Source of the DNA: Acinetobacter rongchengensis
GTDB taxonomy: Bacteria > Pseudomonadota > Gammaproteobacteria > Pseudomonadales > Moraxellaceae
Direction of reading: 5' to 3'
Assembly: GCF_003611475.1 (NCBI RefSeq)
Contig: NZ_RAXT01000012.1
Span: forward strand, 20,091 to 84,090
DNA: 64,000 nt
The position numbers and the translations under genes are program-made. Positions 27,884-37,327 of the stretch are shown here, piece after piece. The notes below the pieces were generated by a model. It was not told the origin of the DNA. It saw only the letters and a list, made by a program, of their open reading frames with translations, and searched no databases. Numbering within the stretch: the first letter of the stretch is position 1; each line of letters opens with the position of its first letter.

Positions 27884-29797
27884 TTATGTTGCTAAAGTAA
27901 ATGGAATACTCACTTTCAATACGGTTTGATTCGTTTTTGAGTCAATTTCAAATAATCCGCCAAGTCGCTTCACTCGTTGTTGCATGCTATGTAATCCGAC
28001 ATGTAACCCAGCCTCTACTTGAGCAGGATCAAAGCCAATACCATTGTCGGAAATTTTTAAAATCAAAAACTGTTCATTTTCAGTTAAGGAAAATTCCACT
28101 TGGCTTGCACGACTATGTTTAATGATATTGGTTAGCGCTTCTTCTGCAATACGGGCCATAGTTAGGCATTGCAGTGCCGTTGGCTGAGTTTGCCAGCTTT
28201 CAGCCAACATCCATTTAGATTGAATCGCAAATTCTTCGAACATTTGTACAAAACGATGTCTTAATGGCGCCACCCATTGGACAGGGTTGAGTGGTACTTT
28301 TGCGTTTAAGCTTGATCCAAAATCAATAGTTTGACGCAGATCATTACGTAATAATTTTAAGATCGAAAGCATTTGCTTTTTTTCAATATGATCGTGGTTT
28401 TCTAGTAACATCATCGAACGAGAGATTGACCCGCCTAAACCATCGTGTAGGTCATGCGATAGGTTGATTCTTTCTTGTAATTTTGCATTTTCCAAAGCCA
28501 GTTGATGTTGATTGTTTAATGAATTGAGTAGTTCATTTTTAGCTTGAATAATACGTTTCTCTAGCGTTTGATTAAAATGAGCAATACTTTTTGCATTATT
28601 GGCAAGTCTAAAAGCCAGTATAAAACCAATTAATAAGGTACCAATCGGTGAGGTGTAGGGTGACAAAATATGCCCCTTTAATGTCATGATATAAATTGCA
28701 TCATTCACCACGATGGGAATAAAAATTAAATATTGGACAGCTAAAACATAGGTTTCTTTTAATTTTGATTGATAAGCGATAAATGGGTAGCTTAGGCACT
28801 TCAATAAGAAAATAATCACGCAACTTACAAAGATAAAGTTTAATAACTTAGGGGTATATTGCTCAGGTAAGAAAAAAATACAAAATATCGCTAAGCCGCA
28901 AAAAATAAATAAAAACGATTCGATATATGGGAACTTTTTATTGGCAAGGCGCCAAGCAGCAATACAGCCTGATATTGTGGAAAAACAAAAAATAGCGATA
29001 CAAATACGATCTAAATTGATACTTGATAGCCCAAATATGGGTTCTTGTCGCATCATGCCCCATACATAGATCATCCAACCTATTCCCACAAAACCAAACC
29101 ATTTAAAAGCTTTTTCTGTTGGATTAACAGCCCAAACCATCAAACAGAAAATACCCATAATAAAATTAATGATAAAACTGAGGACAGGGGAAATACGTTT
29201 TTCAAGTAAATTTCGATCATAAATCTTCTTCATTTGGGAATGTTCTCCCAAGAAAATCTGACCTAAGCCTGACTTTTGAGTGGATGTCCCGATGACCTTG
29301 ATCCAAAGATGATTTGTCCCTTGTTTTAAACTTGAGGCAGGCAAAACCCAATAGCGCGGGGTATACCAACTACGTGAAAGTGGTTCTGTTAAATTTTGAT
29401 CTTTCCAAAGAAACTCATGGTTTAAGTAGATTTCGCCTGCCATATTAATATTTTGAATGACGAGAGTGATTGGCATGTCATTTTGTTTGGTTGGACATTG
29501 ATATTGCCAATTGATTTTATACCAAGCACTTGTACTGTATTCTCCCCATCTTTTATCCCAATAATCGGGCAGGGTGATCACATTGACCCAACCTGATTTG
29601 GGCAGTGCTCTAATATTATCCACATTAGATTTGATCACTTGTACGGAGGAAATTAAAGCTTGGCAGTGGCTGTTTTTTTGAGGTGTGGCATCATTGGCAT
29701 GTGCATGTTTAACGACAAACAAAGATAGCGTAATGAAACTTATATAAATCATCCAATGGTATAAACTACATTTTATATTACGCTGATCTTTAGGCAT
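27884..29797 (-). CDS. Sensor histidine kinase, NarX/DesK-type (copy 2)
   Basis: A 637-residue membrane sensor. After a signal-anchor (~12-33) comes a periplasmic beta-sandwich (~40-190; WGEYSTSAWYKINWQYQC, INMAGEIYLNHEFLW, LSRSWYTPRYWVLP) of the 7TMR-DISM type, then about seven membrane helices, a coiled linker, a HisKA_3 phosphoacceptor (LSHDLHDGLGGSISRSMMLL) and an HATPase domain (EEALTNIIKHSRASQ, ISDNGIGFDPA). It is a clear paralogue of the neighbouring kinase and lies last in the response regulator-kinase-kinase row, 161 bp after the first kinase gene. The signal is unknown. Confidence 0.88.
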   Translation of the reverse strand: MPKDQRNIKCSLYHWMIYISFITLSLFVVKHAHANDATPQKNSHCQALISSVQVIKSNVDNIRALPKSGWVNVITLPDYWDKRWGEYSTSAWYKINWQYQCPTKQNDMPITLVIQNINMAGEIYLNHEFLWKDQNLTEPLSRSWYTPRYWVLPASSLKQGTNHLWIKVIGTSTQKSGLGQIFLGEHSQMKKIYDRNLLEKRISPVLSFIINFIMGIFCLMVWAVNPTEKAFKWFGFVGIGWMIYVWGMMRQEPIFGLSSINLDRICIAIFCFSTISGCIAAWRLANKKFPYIESFLFIFCGLAIFCIFFLPEQYTPKLLNFIFVSCVIIFLLKCLSYPFIAYQSKLKETYVLAVQYLIFIPIVVNDAIYIMTLKGHILSPYTSPIGTLLIGFILAFRLANNAKSIAHFNQTLEKRIIQAKNELLNSLNNQHQLALENAKLQERINLSHDLHDGLGGSISRSMMLLENHDHIEKKQMLSILKLLRNDLRQTIDFGSSLNAKVPLNPVQWVAPLRHRFVQMFEEFAIQSKWMLAESWQTQPTALQCLTMARIAEEALTNIIKHSRASQVEFSLTENEQFLILKISDNGIGFDPAQVEAGLHVGLHSMQQRVKRLGGLFEIDSKTNQTVLKVSIPFTLAT

Positions 29798-29958
29798 TTA
29801 ACTTTTCTCCAAAGATGCAAAAGTCTTGAAAATGCTTAAGTTGTATTGCTATATGGCATCAATAAAACATGATTATTATCACATTTTGTCTATAATATAC
29901 ACAATTTATAGAAATAATGGATGACTTGTCATTTATTGTATGAAAATTTTAAGTTTTT

Positions 29959-31905
29959 TTATGCAGTAGCTCTAGGTTTGTGCGGTACAGTAGCACGAAT
30001 CACGGTTAAACCAGCCTCAGAGTGAATTTCAAACTCGCCACCAATTCTTTTTACACGAACTTGCATGCTTTGTAGACCGACATGTAAACCTTGTTGAACC
30101 GTAGTTACAATAAAGCCTTGACCATTATCTGTGATTTCTAAAATAAGTCTTTGATCATCATCTTCAACTAAAGAAATCGTCACTTTTGTTGCCTGACTGT
30201 GTTTGACAATATTGGTCAGTGCTTCTTCAGCAACACGAGATAACGTTAAACAATGTAACGGATGGGGAATATTCTTCCAATGATTTGCAAGTGTCCAAGT
30301 GGATTGAATATCCATTTCTTCAAATAATTGTACGAAGCGATGGCGTAGTGGTGCAACCCACAAGATCGGGTTCTCTGGAACTTTGGCGCCAATGCTAGAA
30401 CCAGAATCAATGACTTGCCTTAAGTCATTTCTTAATAGTTTAAACATAGACATAACTTGTGGTTTTTCAACTTTTTCTGAATGTTCCAATAAAATCATGG
30501 ACCGAACAATTGAACCGCCTAAGCCATCGTGCAAATCATGTGCGAGGTTTAAACGTTCTTGCAAACGCATATTCTCTATTTCTAGCTGATGTTTTTTATC
30601 TAAGGACTGTTCTAGATCAAATGTGACAGTCTCGATCGTTTCTTTTAAGGTTCGATTAAATTTTTCAATATGGTGCATATTCTTTGAAATACGCCATGCC
30701 AAAATGAACGATATAGCCAAACTTGTAATTGGTGCAGCAAAAGGCGTCCATGCCATTTCATTGTAGAGTTTTAAATGTAGCAAATACAAATCATGGCAAA
30801 TAATGATAATGAAAGAAAAGAAGACTGCTGCAAGTAAAGAGACATCAAATTTACGTTTTTTAAATGCAATCCATTGAATCAAAATACAATTAGCAATAAA
30901 AATGAAAGTGCTATATAAAAAAGCACTGCTTAACGCGAACAGGAGATAGTGTTTTGGCGTAAAGAGTAAAATGCCCGTAAATACAAGGGTGAGTGCAAAC
31001 AGAATTTTCTCTAAAGTAACAAATATAACATTGGCAAATCGCCATACAAATAAGCAAAGTGTATAGGCATAGGCCACTAAAAAAATAAGATTTAACCGTG
31101 AATGAGTTAAACTGTCAGTAAATGGAAAGGGTTCGGTAATCAGTGCATTACAAATAAACAGTGCCCAGAAAAAACAATTCAAAGCAAACCAGCCAAAAGC
31201 AACCTCTTGACGTCTAAATACCCAAATTAAAAAACTGGTTGTCCCAAAAGCGAAGGTAAGGAGTAAATTAACTAAATACAGTGTTCTGCGTTGGAACATA
31301 AGCTTTTCATGAATGTTACTGATTTTTTCAACCTGACCAATACTTACTGCTCCCAAACCTGAATTTTGTGAGGCAATATCAACGACTCTGACTAAAATTT
31401 CATTACGTCCCTGATTTAATGACGTGGAAGGCAAAACCCAATAACGTGGCATATTCCAGCTACGTGATAAAGGTTTGACTAAAGATTTATCATGCCAAAT
31501 CAATTCATTATTGCTATATACAATGCCTGCAATAATGATTCGGTCTATCAGTAAAGCTAAAGGGCGGTTTTCTTGGCCTTCAAGACATTGATATTCCCAG
31601 ACAATACGATACCAAGCAGAACCTGAGTAGTCGGGCCAGCGTGTTTCCCAATTGTCAGGTAACTGAACATCCTGCCAGCCCTGTTTGGGAACTTTGGCTA
31701 AGTTTTCATCTGCTTTAACGACTTGAGTTGTTAAAAATTTTACAGTACATAGATTATGATGATGATTAAAATCAGTTTCTAATAATGTTTCGGCAAATAA
31801 ATTTTGTGTAAAACTACAAGCTACACAGAAAATAAAAATGCAATGTAATACTAGTCGAGTATTCCAAGATTTCGAGCAGTGTCGATAGCTTTGGCTCTGT
31901 TGCAT
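29959..31905 (-). CDS. Sensor histidine kinase, NarX/DesK-type (copy 1)
   Basis: 648 residues, same plan as its neighbour: N-terminal hydrophobic segment, periplasmic beta-sandwich (PDYSGSAWYRIVWEYQC, LSRSWNMPRYWVLPS), a set of membrane helices, coiled-coil linker (DKKHQLEIENMRLQERLN), HisKA_3 box LAHDLHDGLGGSIVRSMILL and HATPase with EEALTNIVKHSQATK and ITDNGQGF. Its start lies inside the 3' end of the response regulator gene (55-nt overlap), so the two are translationally linked and probably form a cognate pair. The ligand is unknown; carbohydrate-like ligands are suggested for such outer domains, but that is only a family tendency. Confidence 0.88.
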   Translation of the reverse strand: MQQSQSYRHCSKSWNTRLVLHCIFIFCVACSFTQNLFAETLLETDFNHHHNLCTVKFLTTQVVKADENLAKVPKQGWQDVQLPDNWETRWPDYSGSAWYRIVWEYQCLEGQENRPLALLIDRIIIAGIVYSNNELIWHDKSLVKPLSRSWNMPRYWVLPSTSLNQGRNEILVRVVDIASQNSGLGAVSIGQVEKISNIHEKLMFQRRTLYLVNLLLTFAFGTTSFLIWVFRRQEVAFGWFALNCFFWALFICNALITEPFPFTDSLTHSRLNLIFLVAYAYTLCLFVWRFANVIFVTLEKILFALTLVFTGILLFTPKHYLLFALSSAFLYSTFIFIANCILIQWIAFKKRKFDVSLLAAVFFSFIIIICHDLYLLHLKLYNEMAWTPFAAPITSLAISFILAWRISKNMHHIEKFNRTLKETIETVTFDLEQSLDKKHQLEIENMRLQERLNLAHDLHDGLGGSIVRSMILLEHSEKVEKPQVMSMFKLLRNDLRQVIDSGSSIGAKVPENPILWVAPLRHRFVQLFEEMDIQSTWTLANHWKNIPHPLHCLTLSRVAEEALTNIVKHSQATKVTISLVEDDDQRLILEITDNGQGFIVTTVQQGLHVGLQSMQVRVKRIGGEFEIHSEAGLTVIRATVPHKPRATA

Positions 31906-32543
31906 ACCGCAAGTTTCCGATAAATATGTTTAATATGAGATTCAACTGTGTAGCGTGATAATGTCAGTTGATCCGCAATTTCTTTATTACTTAAACCTTG
32001 TGCGACAAGTTCTAATATTCCCAATTCTCGTTTTGAAAGGACATCATTATTATTTGTTAATTTTGAATCACTTAAACTTTTATTAACAGATTTTTTTTCA
32101 TTAAATTGTAATTGTTTTAGAATTTTTTGAGCAATAAAAGGATCAATAGGGGCACCACCACGTAAAACACTACGTATGGATAATGAAACTTCCAAATTAT
32201 CTCTTTCTTTCAAGACATAACCTGTAGCACCTGCACTTAATGCATTTAGAATTGAATCTTCTGTACTCCATGCTGAAATCACAAGAATAGTGATAGTTGG
32301 ATCATAGTTTTTTAATGTTTCAATAAAATCAATACCACTGCCATCGGGGAGACCTAAATCCACAAGTGCAAATGATGCTGAATAACGTTCTAGCTGCATA
32401 TTGGCCTGAGCCAAATTTTGCGCAAAATATAAATCTGATATCGAATAGCCAATATTGATCAATATATCCGTAAGTCTTTTTTGTATTAGAGGTTCATCTT
32501 CTACAATGATGACAGGGACAGGTAAACTTAACTCATTGTTCAT
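31851..32543 (-). CDS. NarL/FixJ-family response regulator
   Basis: A 230-residue transcription regulator. The receiver domain has the acidic pair in VIIVEDEP, phosphoacceptor Asp62 in FALVDLGLPDGSG, a Ser/Thr region (ILVISAWSTEDS) and the Lys in GYVLKERDN. The C-terminal LuxR-type helix-turn-helix is ELGILELVAQGLSNKEIADQL followed by SRYTVESHIKHIYRKL. ATG 32543 (MNNELS) is taken; ATG 32558 and TTG 32561 are possible and no ribosome site decides. It is the first gene of the two-kinase row and partner of at least the first kinase. Confidence 0.9.
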   Translation of the reverse strand: MNNELSLPVPVIIVEDEPLIQKRLTDILINIGYSISDLYFAQNLAQANMQLERYSASFALVDLGLPDGSGIDFIETLKNYDPTITILVISAWSTEDSILNALSAGATGYVLKERDNLEVSLSIRSVLRGGAPIDPFIAQKILKQLQFNEKKSVNKSLSDSKLTNNNDVLSKRELGILELVAQGLSNKEIADQLTLSRYTVESHIKHIYRKLAVCNRAKAIDTARNLGILD

Positions 32544-32558
32544 GATGCAAAAACTCAT

Positions 32559-33029
32559 CAATGTTTATTCTCACATTTTTTCAGGTATTGGCAGGTTTAG
32601 CTATACCTGATAATGGGTATTTTTACTTAAAAATGTAAGTTTTTCTAAAGGAATGTTGTGTTAAGACATTCTAATTATATGGATCTAATTGATAATTAAA
32701 CATTGATATTATTAATTTGTGAGAAAAATTTAACAATTTTATGGTTTTTTTGATAGCAAACTTCACTATTTAAAAATTGCATACAATAAACGACAAAAAC
32801 ATTGGTTTATTCAACGTATTTTTTTAAGTTTTCATCATTTTTAAAGATGTGTATGTTAAAACAACATTTAGACAACTTTGACTTGAAAAAGTATTTATTT
32901 TATTGAATATTCAAGTTGTATTTTATTTATAAATAAATTTTACGCTTATTTGCAATTTTCACGTTTTTAAACTTGAAATTGGCTCATAAGCCATTTAAAA
33001 CTGAAACAGTCATATAACAAGGATTAGAT
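32559..33029. other. AT-rich divergent intergenic region (about 470 bp)
   Basis: No gene found. It separates the leftward two-component row from the rightward glutathione transferase gene. A possible promoter for the latter is TTGACT at 32878-32883 with a weak TATTGA 17 nt later. Nothing else structured was seen. Confidence 0.35.
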
Positions 33030-33641
33030 ATGAAGTTGTATTATTCTCCAGGTGCATGTTCTTTAGCTGCCCATATTTTACTAAACGAAATTAATGTTGA
33101 TTTTGATTTGGAACGTGTCAATTTAAAAACCCATAAGACAGAAAAAGGGGCAGATTATTACGAAATTAACCCAAAAGGATATGTCCCTGCTTTGGAGATT
33201 AATCCAGGTTTGGTTTTAACTGAAAATGTTGCTGTGCTTCCTTTCATCGCACAACATGATCCAAAGCAAGATTTAATTCCTCCATCAGGCTTAGGACGTG
33301 CCAAAGTGTTGGAATGGTTAGGTTATCTCAACTCTGAACTACATGATGAATATGCTGTTTTCTTTGTACCTACAGTTACAGAAGAAGAAAAACAAAGAGG
33401 TTATGAAACTATCGATAAAATGTTGCGCTATGTCGATGATTATCTAGGTGAATCTGAATATGATTATTTGGTAAATGATCGTTTTGGTCCAGCAGATGCT
33501 TACTTATTTGTACTGACAAATTGGTCGAATGTAATTCATCATGATCTTACACCATTCACCAATATTGTCGCTTTACGCAATAAAGTTGCTGAGCGTCAAT
33601 CTGTGCAAATCGCAATGCGTGATGAAGGTTTGATTCCTTAA
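33030..33641 (+). CDS. Glutathione S-transferase (beta-like)
   Basis: A 203-residue cytosolic transferase. The thioredoxin-like N-terminal domain reads MKLYYSPGACSLAAHILLNE, with Cys10 and Ser11 at the position of the bacterial beta-class catalytic site, then NPKGYVPALEI with the cis-proline and LTENVAVLPFIAQ for glutathione binding. The C-terminal helical domain has FGPADAYLFVLTNW. It conjugates or reduces substrates with glutathione; the substrate is unknown. AAGGA lies upstream of the ATG. A terminator follows. Confidence 0.9.
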   Translation: MKLYYSPGACSLAAHILLNEINVDFDLERVNLKTHKTEKGADYYEINPKGYVPALEINPGLVLTENVAVLPFIAQHDPKQDLIPPSGLGRAKVLEWLGYLNSELHDEYAVFFVPTVTEEEKQRGYETIDKMLRYVDDYLGESEYDYLVNDRFGPADAYLFVLTNWSNVIHHDLTPFTNIVALRNKVAERQSVQIAMRDEGLIP

Positions 33642-33730
33642 TGGATAATGCTTAATTGCTAAAAATTGATGCAGAAGCTGAGTTAAAGTCTTGCTTTATT
33701 TCAACAGCATTTAGATTTTAGTATTGTTTA

Positions 33731-33757
33731 AAAATGGAGCGCTAAGCTCCATTTTTT
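33731..33757 (+). terminator. Terminator after glutathione transferase
   Basis: Stem AAAATGGAGC / GCTCCATTTT with a 5-nt loop and trailing T-run. Confidence 0.85.
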
Positions 33758-33910
33758 ATTGAATAAATAGTTTTGTATAAATATTTGTGGTTGTTGGAAA
33801 ATAAACAATATTATTGATTTTTTAGCAATAATCTTTTGCTCAAACTTGCGTTTTTAACAATAAAAATAATCACTATAGTTGCGCCATTGATAAATAGAGT
33901 TAGATTTAAA

Positions 33911-34492
33911 ATGAGTAACATCCTGATTGTAAATGGCGCTAAAACTTTCGCACATTCAAATGGTGAATTAAACGATACTTTGGCTGTACTTGCTGAGTCG
34001 GTTTTGTCTGATCTTGGTCACACCATTCAAGTAACTCGTGCTGACAGTGATTATGATGCTCAAGAAGAAGTGCAAAAATACCTATGGGCTGATGTTGTAA
34101 TTTATCAAATGCCCGGCTGGTGGATGGGTGCGCCTTGGACTGTCAAAAAATATATTGATGATGTCTTCACTGAAGGGCATGGCAGTTTATATGCCAATGA
34201 TGGTCGGACACGCTCAGATGCTGAGAAAAAATACGGTTCAGGTGGTTTGATCCATGGTAAAAAATATATGTTGTCTTTGACATGGAATGCACCGATGCAA
34301 GCCTTTGATGATCCTGAACAGTTTTTCCATGGTGTGGGAGTAGATGGTGTTTATTTGCCTTTTCATAAAGCTAACCAATTTTTAGGCATGCAAACTCTAG
34401 ATACATTTATTGCTAATGATGTGATTAAACAACCCAATGTGCCTTTTTATGAAGATCAATATCGTGATCATCTGAAAAAGCTATTTTCTTAA
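33911..34492 (+). CDS. mdaB: NAD(P)H quinone reductase, MdaB family
   Basis: A 193-residue flavodoxin-fold quinone reductase. The start MSNILIVNGAKTFAHSNGELND is the MdaB N-terminus; YQMPGWWMGAPWTVKKYIDDVF is the FAD-binding part, and SLTWNAPMQAF and FHGVGVDGVYLPFHKANQFLG the following conserved regions. It reduces quinones by two electrons, avoiding semiquinones. ATG 33911 was chosen over an in-frame upstream start at 33836, which would add 25 non-homologous residues. The next gene encodes a YgiN-type quinol monooxygenase; mdaB-ygiN is a known pair in E. coli. Confidence 0.92.
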   Translation: MSNILIVNGAKTFAHSNGELNDTLAVLAESVLSDLGHTIQVTRADSDYDAQEEVQKYLWADVVIYQMPGWWMGAPWTVKKYIDDVFTEGHGSLYANDGRTRSDAEKKYGSGGLIHGKKYMLSLTWNAPMQAFDDPEQFFHGVGVDGVYLPFHKANQFLGMQTLDTFIANDVIKQPNVPFYEDQYRDHLKKLFS

Positions 34493-34552
34493 ACAATACT
34501 GCTTAAGCATTATATTGTTATTGAAAGATAAATATTTAAGTTGGAATATTCT

Positions 34553-34873
34553 ATGTTAACGATTATCGCTGAAATCCGTGTGCATGAAGGACAGCAACAT
34601 AAAACAAAAGTGATGCATGCTTTTGAAAAAATTACTCCCACCGTTTTGGCAGAACACGGCTGTCATGGCTATGAATTACTTGTAGACGCCGATCTTGATG
34701 TGAATTATCAAGCCAAAGATGCCAATGTCATTACGATGTTGGAGTATTGGGAGAGCATAGAACACTTAAATGCTCATATGCAGACTGCGCATATGCAAGC
34801 TTATCAAGCAGAAGTCAAAGATGCCGTTGTTGATGTGAAAATACGTATTTTAGAAAAAAGTCTGTTTAGTTAA
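34553..34873 (+). CDS. ygiN: YgiN-like quinol monooxygenase (ABM domain)
   Basis: A 106-residue antibiotic-biosynthesis-monooxygenase fold: MLTIIAEIRVHEGQQHK, TPTVLAEHGCHGYELLVDAD, ITMLEYWESIEHLNAHMQT. Such dimeric ferredoxin-like enzymes oxidise quinols without cofactor; E. coli YgiN converts menadiol to menadione and is paired with MdaB, as here (60-bp gap). ATG 34553 follows TTGGAA. The assignment to the family is firm and the substrate is inferred from the neighbour. Confidence 0.82.
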   Translation: MLTIIAEIRVHEGQQHKTKVMHAFEKITPTVLAEHGCHGYELLVDADLDVNYQAKDANVITMLEYWESIEHLNAHMQTAHMQAYQAEVKDAVVDVKIRILEKSLFS

Positions 34874-34933
34874 CAGCTTTTTATTTAATGCTTCTTTATT
34901 GAATAATCGTGATCAAGACGTACAACGTTTTTA

Positions 34934-34961
34934 TACAGCCTCATTTGAGGCTGTATTTTTT
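34934..34961. terminator. Terminator between ygiN and the secreted pair
   Basis: A 10-bp perfect stem TACAGCCTCA / TGAGGCTGTA, loop TT, followed by six T. It ends at the stop codon of the convergent gene. Confidence 0.85.
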
Positions 34962-35664
34962 ATTCAAACTCATAGTATTCATTAAATTTTACTTGTTCTA
35001 AGCGGAGGGAGTAGGTTTTTTTTAGTTTGCTCCATTTTATGTCAATAGGCTGATTTCCTTCAGCAAACTCATTCCCACCCGAGGTATTTTTCACTTTTCC
35101 CGTGAGAAAGTTAATACTTTGTTCGGTGATTGCACCTGAAGCACGATGAAAATCATCATTATCATAACCAATCAGTTTAAATGCTTGGTTTTGATATCGA
35201 AAAGTATAAGTATGATTTGTGACATACCAAGAGCCACAACTGAGCCAATAGTGTAAAGCAATTTTAACTAAGCCATTTTTAATTTCCAATGGATCATTCT
35301 CACCCAATGGGTCCGCCAAGCAGGGTGAATCAATATCACCTTCACTCGGAAGTGAGGTGTTGGTTGCAATGAGCTGATAACCATTATTATTCTTAAATAA
35401 AATTAATAGTTTGCGTGGGTTGAGATTCAGTTTGGAACTGCCTAAATGATCATTACTGACGATATTTTTCGGGTCAGTGTCTTCAATAATTAAGGCTAAA
35501 TCTGCAAGATGATCGTGATTTAAATCACCTTGTGCTTTTGCTAGAACTTTCCAGTTTTTGGCTATAAAGGATTGATAGTTAGCTTTAATATTAAAATCTG
35601 CCGAGACCAAACTTGAGCTGGCGGCTAAAATGCTGGAGAAAAGCAAATGTTTATAAATATTCAT
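34960..35664 (-). CDS. Secreted protein of unknown function (paralogue A)
   Basis: 234 residues with a signal peptide (LLFSSILAASSSLVSA, cleavage before DFN). The mature part has GDLNHDHLADLALII, an FG-GAP/EF-like Asp pattern, RKLLILFKNNNGYQLIATN, a Cys pair, YTFRYQNQAFKLIGYDND and SINFLTGKVKNTSGG. It is related to the upstream gene product and overlaps it by 4 nt. It is probably periplasmic, and the role is unknown. Confidence 0.75.
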   Translation of the reverse strand: MNIYKHLLFSSILAASSSLVSADFNIKANYQSFIAKNWKVLAKAQGDLNHDHLADLALIIEDTDPKNIVSNDHLGSSKLNLNPRKLLILFKNNNGYQLIATNTSLPSEGDIDSPCLADPLGENDPLEIKNGLVKIALHYWLSCGSWYVTNHTYTFRYQNQAFKLIGYDNDDFHRASGAITEQSINFLTGKVKNTSGGNEFAEGNQPIDIKWSKLKKTYSLRLEQVKFNEYYEFE

Positions 35665-36356
35665 GGTTTTTCTCCGATGTATTGCATACTAAATTGGTGA
35701 TTAAACTCATCACTAGCAAAAGAGATATTCTCTAAAGTATCGTTTGAAGTTGATTTTAATGTTTTCCAAATGACTTTTGCAGGTGTTTCAATTTCAGCAA
35801 AGATATTGGGGATAGTGGTGAGTTTGGCTTTACCTGTAAGAAAATTAAGACTGATTTGATCTTGCTTACCTGTTAATTTATCAAGTGAATAAGTATCAAA
35901 TCCGACTAAGTGGAATTGCTTATTTTTGAGCTTAAAACCATAGGTGTGTATGAAACCATAGGTATTTGCACAGGAAGGTGAGGTGTTGAACTGTAAGTCT
36001 AAACGTTGATTCTTTATGGTCAAAGCAGATTCATCTAAAGCATCTTCGACACATTGTTCATTGGCACGATATGTCCAGTTTGGAATATTTCGAGCGAGTT
36101 TGAGTTGCAATTGCTGTTGAGGTTGCTGAGTTGATTGAAACAGCACTAAAAGCTTTCGTTGTTGTTGATTTTTATGTTTTGGTTGAATGATGAGTGCCGT
36201 GTCTTGTGCTCCGTCTTGATTAAGATCGCCATTGGCTTGAGATAGGATTTCCCAATCATTCGGAATAAATTTTTTTAAAGCAGAAGGTGTTTGATTTGCA
36301 ACACAAATGGATGAGCAAATGGTTAAGAGAAAGACAGCGTTTATTCTTTTAAACAT
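35661..36356 (-). CDS. Secreted protein of unknown function (paralogue B)
   Basis: 231 residues with a signal peptide (INAVFLLTICSSICVA). It shares the layout of the downstream protein: DWEILSQANGDLNQDGAQDTALII, RKLLVLFQS, a Cys pair, YGFKLKNKQFHLVGFDT and SLNFLTGKAKL. The two genes form a co-translated tandem duplicate (ATG/stop overlap of 4 nt). No known family function was recognised. Confidence 0.75.
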   Translation of the reverse strand: MFKRINAVFLLTICSSICVANQTPSALKKFIPNDWEILSQANGDLNQDGAQDTALIIQPKHKNQQQRKLLVLFQSTQQPQQQLQLKLARNIPNWTYRANEQCVEDALDESALTIKNQRLDLQFNTSPSCANTYGFIHTYGFKLKNKQFHLVGFDTYSLDKLTGKQDQISLNFLTGKAKLTTIPNIFAEIETPAKVIWKTLKSTSNDTLENISFASDEFNHQFSMQYIGEKP

Positions 36357-36426
36357 GACATATATCAGTGATCAAACTGTTTTATGATCCTAACATATTA
36401 AAAAACTTTCAAGAAATTCACTGCTA

Positions 36427-36500
36427 AAAGGATTCTGAAGAACATGCTATTTGAAAGGATTCCGAAGAATACGCTATTTGAAAGGATTCCGAAGAATCCC
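36427..36500. repeat. 27-bp tandem repeat, nearly three copies
   Basis: Units begin at 36427, 36454 and 36481 (AAAGGATTCYGAAGAA core, then a CTATTTG end); the third unit is cut short after ~20 bp. It lies between the secreted pair and the end of thiG, outside clear genes. Confidence 0.88.
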
Positions 36501-36527
36501 TGGTATAGCAGATCTAGGTCATGGCAA

Positions 36528-37313
36528 TTATTTAAAGAAATAACCAGTTTCAGGTGAGCTTGCATTTGCCATACGTTTACGTGGCATACGACCCGCCAAA
36601 TAGGCTTCTCGCCCAGCTTCAACTGCTTTTTTCATGGCAGATGCCATCAGTACTGGGTGTTGTGCAGCAGCAATTGCGGTATTCATCAGCACACCATCAC
36701 AACCCAATTCCATTGCAATAGCAGCATCACTTGCGGTGCCGACACCTGCATCGACAAGCACTGGAACTTTGGCATTTTCTTTAATAATAGAAATGGTATG
36801 TGGATTTAAAATACCTAAGCCAGAACCAATTAAACTGCCTAAAGGCATAATGGCTACACAGCCCATGCTTTCTAGCTCTTGTGCAACAATAGGATCATCT
36901 GAGGTATAAACCATGACCTCAAAACCATCATCAATCAAAGTACGTGCTGCTGCCAAAGTCGCTGTTATATTTGGATAAAGGGTTTTCTCATCCCCTAAAA
37001 CTTCAAGTTTAACCAAGTTATGACCATCTAATAACTCACGTGCTAACATACAGGTACGCACAGCACTATTGGCATCAAAACAACCCGCCGTATTTGGCAA
37101 TATCGTATATTTCTCAGGTGGAATGACTGAGAGTAAATTCGGTTGATCAGGATTTTGCCCAATATTGACTCGACGGATCGCTACTGTCACGATTTCAGCA
37201 CCACTAGCCTGAATAGCAGCATCAGTTTCTTGCATATCCTTATACTTACCAGTTCCCACCAGTAAGCGTGATTGAAAGGTACGAGAACCAATGATGAGAG
37301 GGGAATCTTGCAT
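36528..37313 (-). CDS. thiG: Thiazole synthase
   Basis: Builds the thiazole phosphate ring of thiamine from deoxyxylulose phosphate, dehydroglycine and the ThiS thiocarboxylate. The 261-residue barrel has [13 protein letters not shown], the Schiff-base lysine in [17 protein letters not shown], and [32 protein letters not shown]. Normal length. It follows thiS by 14 bp, the usual pair. The C-terminus is followed by the 27-bp repeat tract. Confidence 0.96.
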   Translation of the reverse strand: MQDSPLIIGSRTFQSRLLVGTGKYKDMQETDAAIQASGAEIVTVAIRRVNIGQNPDQPNLLSVIPPEKYTILPNTAGCFDANSAVRTCMLARELLDGHNLVKLEVLGDEKTLYPNITATLAAARTLIDDGFEVMVYTSDDPIVAQELESMGCVAIMPLGSLIGSGLGILNPHTISIIKENAKVPVLVDAGVGTASDAAIAMELGCDGVLMNTAIAAAQHPVLMASAMKKAVEAGREAYLAGRMPRKRMANASSPETGYFFK

Positions 37314-37327
37314 GAGAGAGCTCCGAA

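Noticed and set aside
36427..36500. CRISPR array
   Set aside because: Repeats are directly tandem without unique spacers, and no cas genes are near.
36398..36622. Minus-strand frame with repeated FFGILSNS peptide
   Set aside because: It runs through the 27-bp repeat and into thiG in another frame, with no ribosome site; the repeats explain it.
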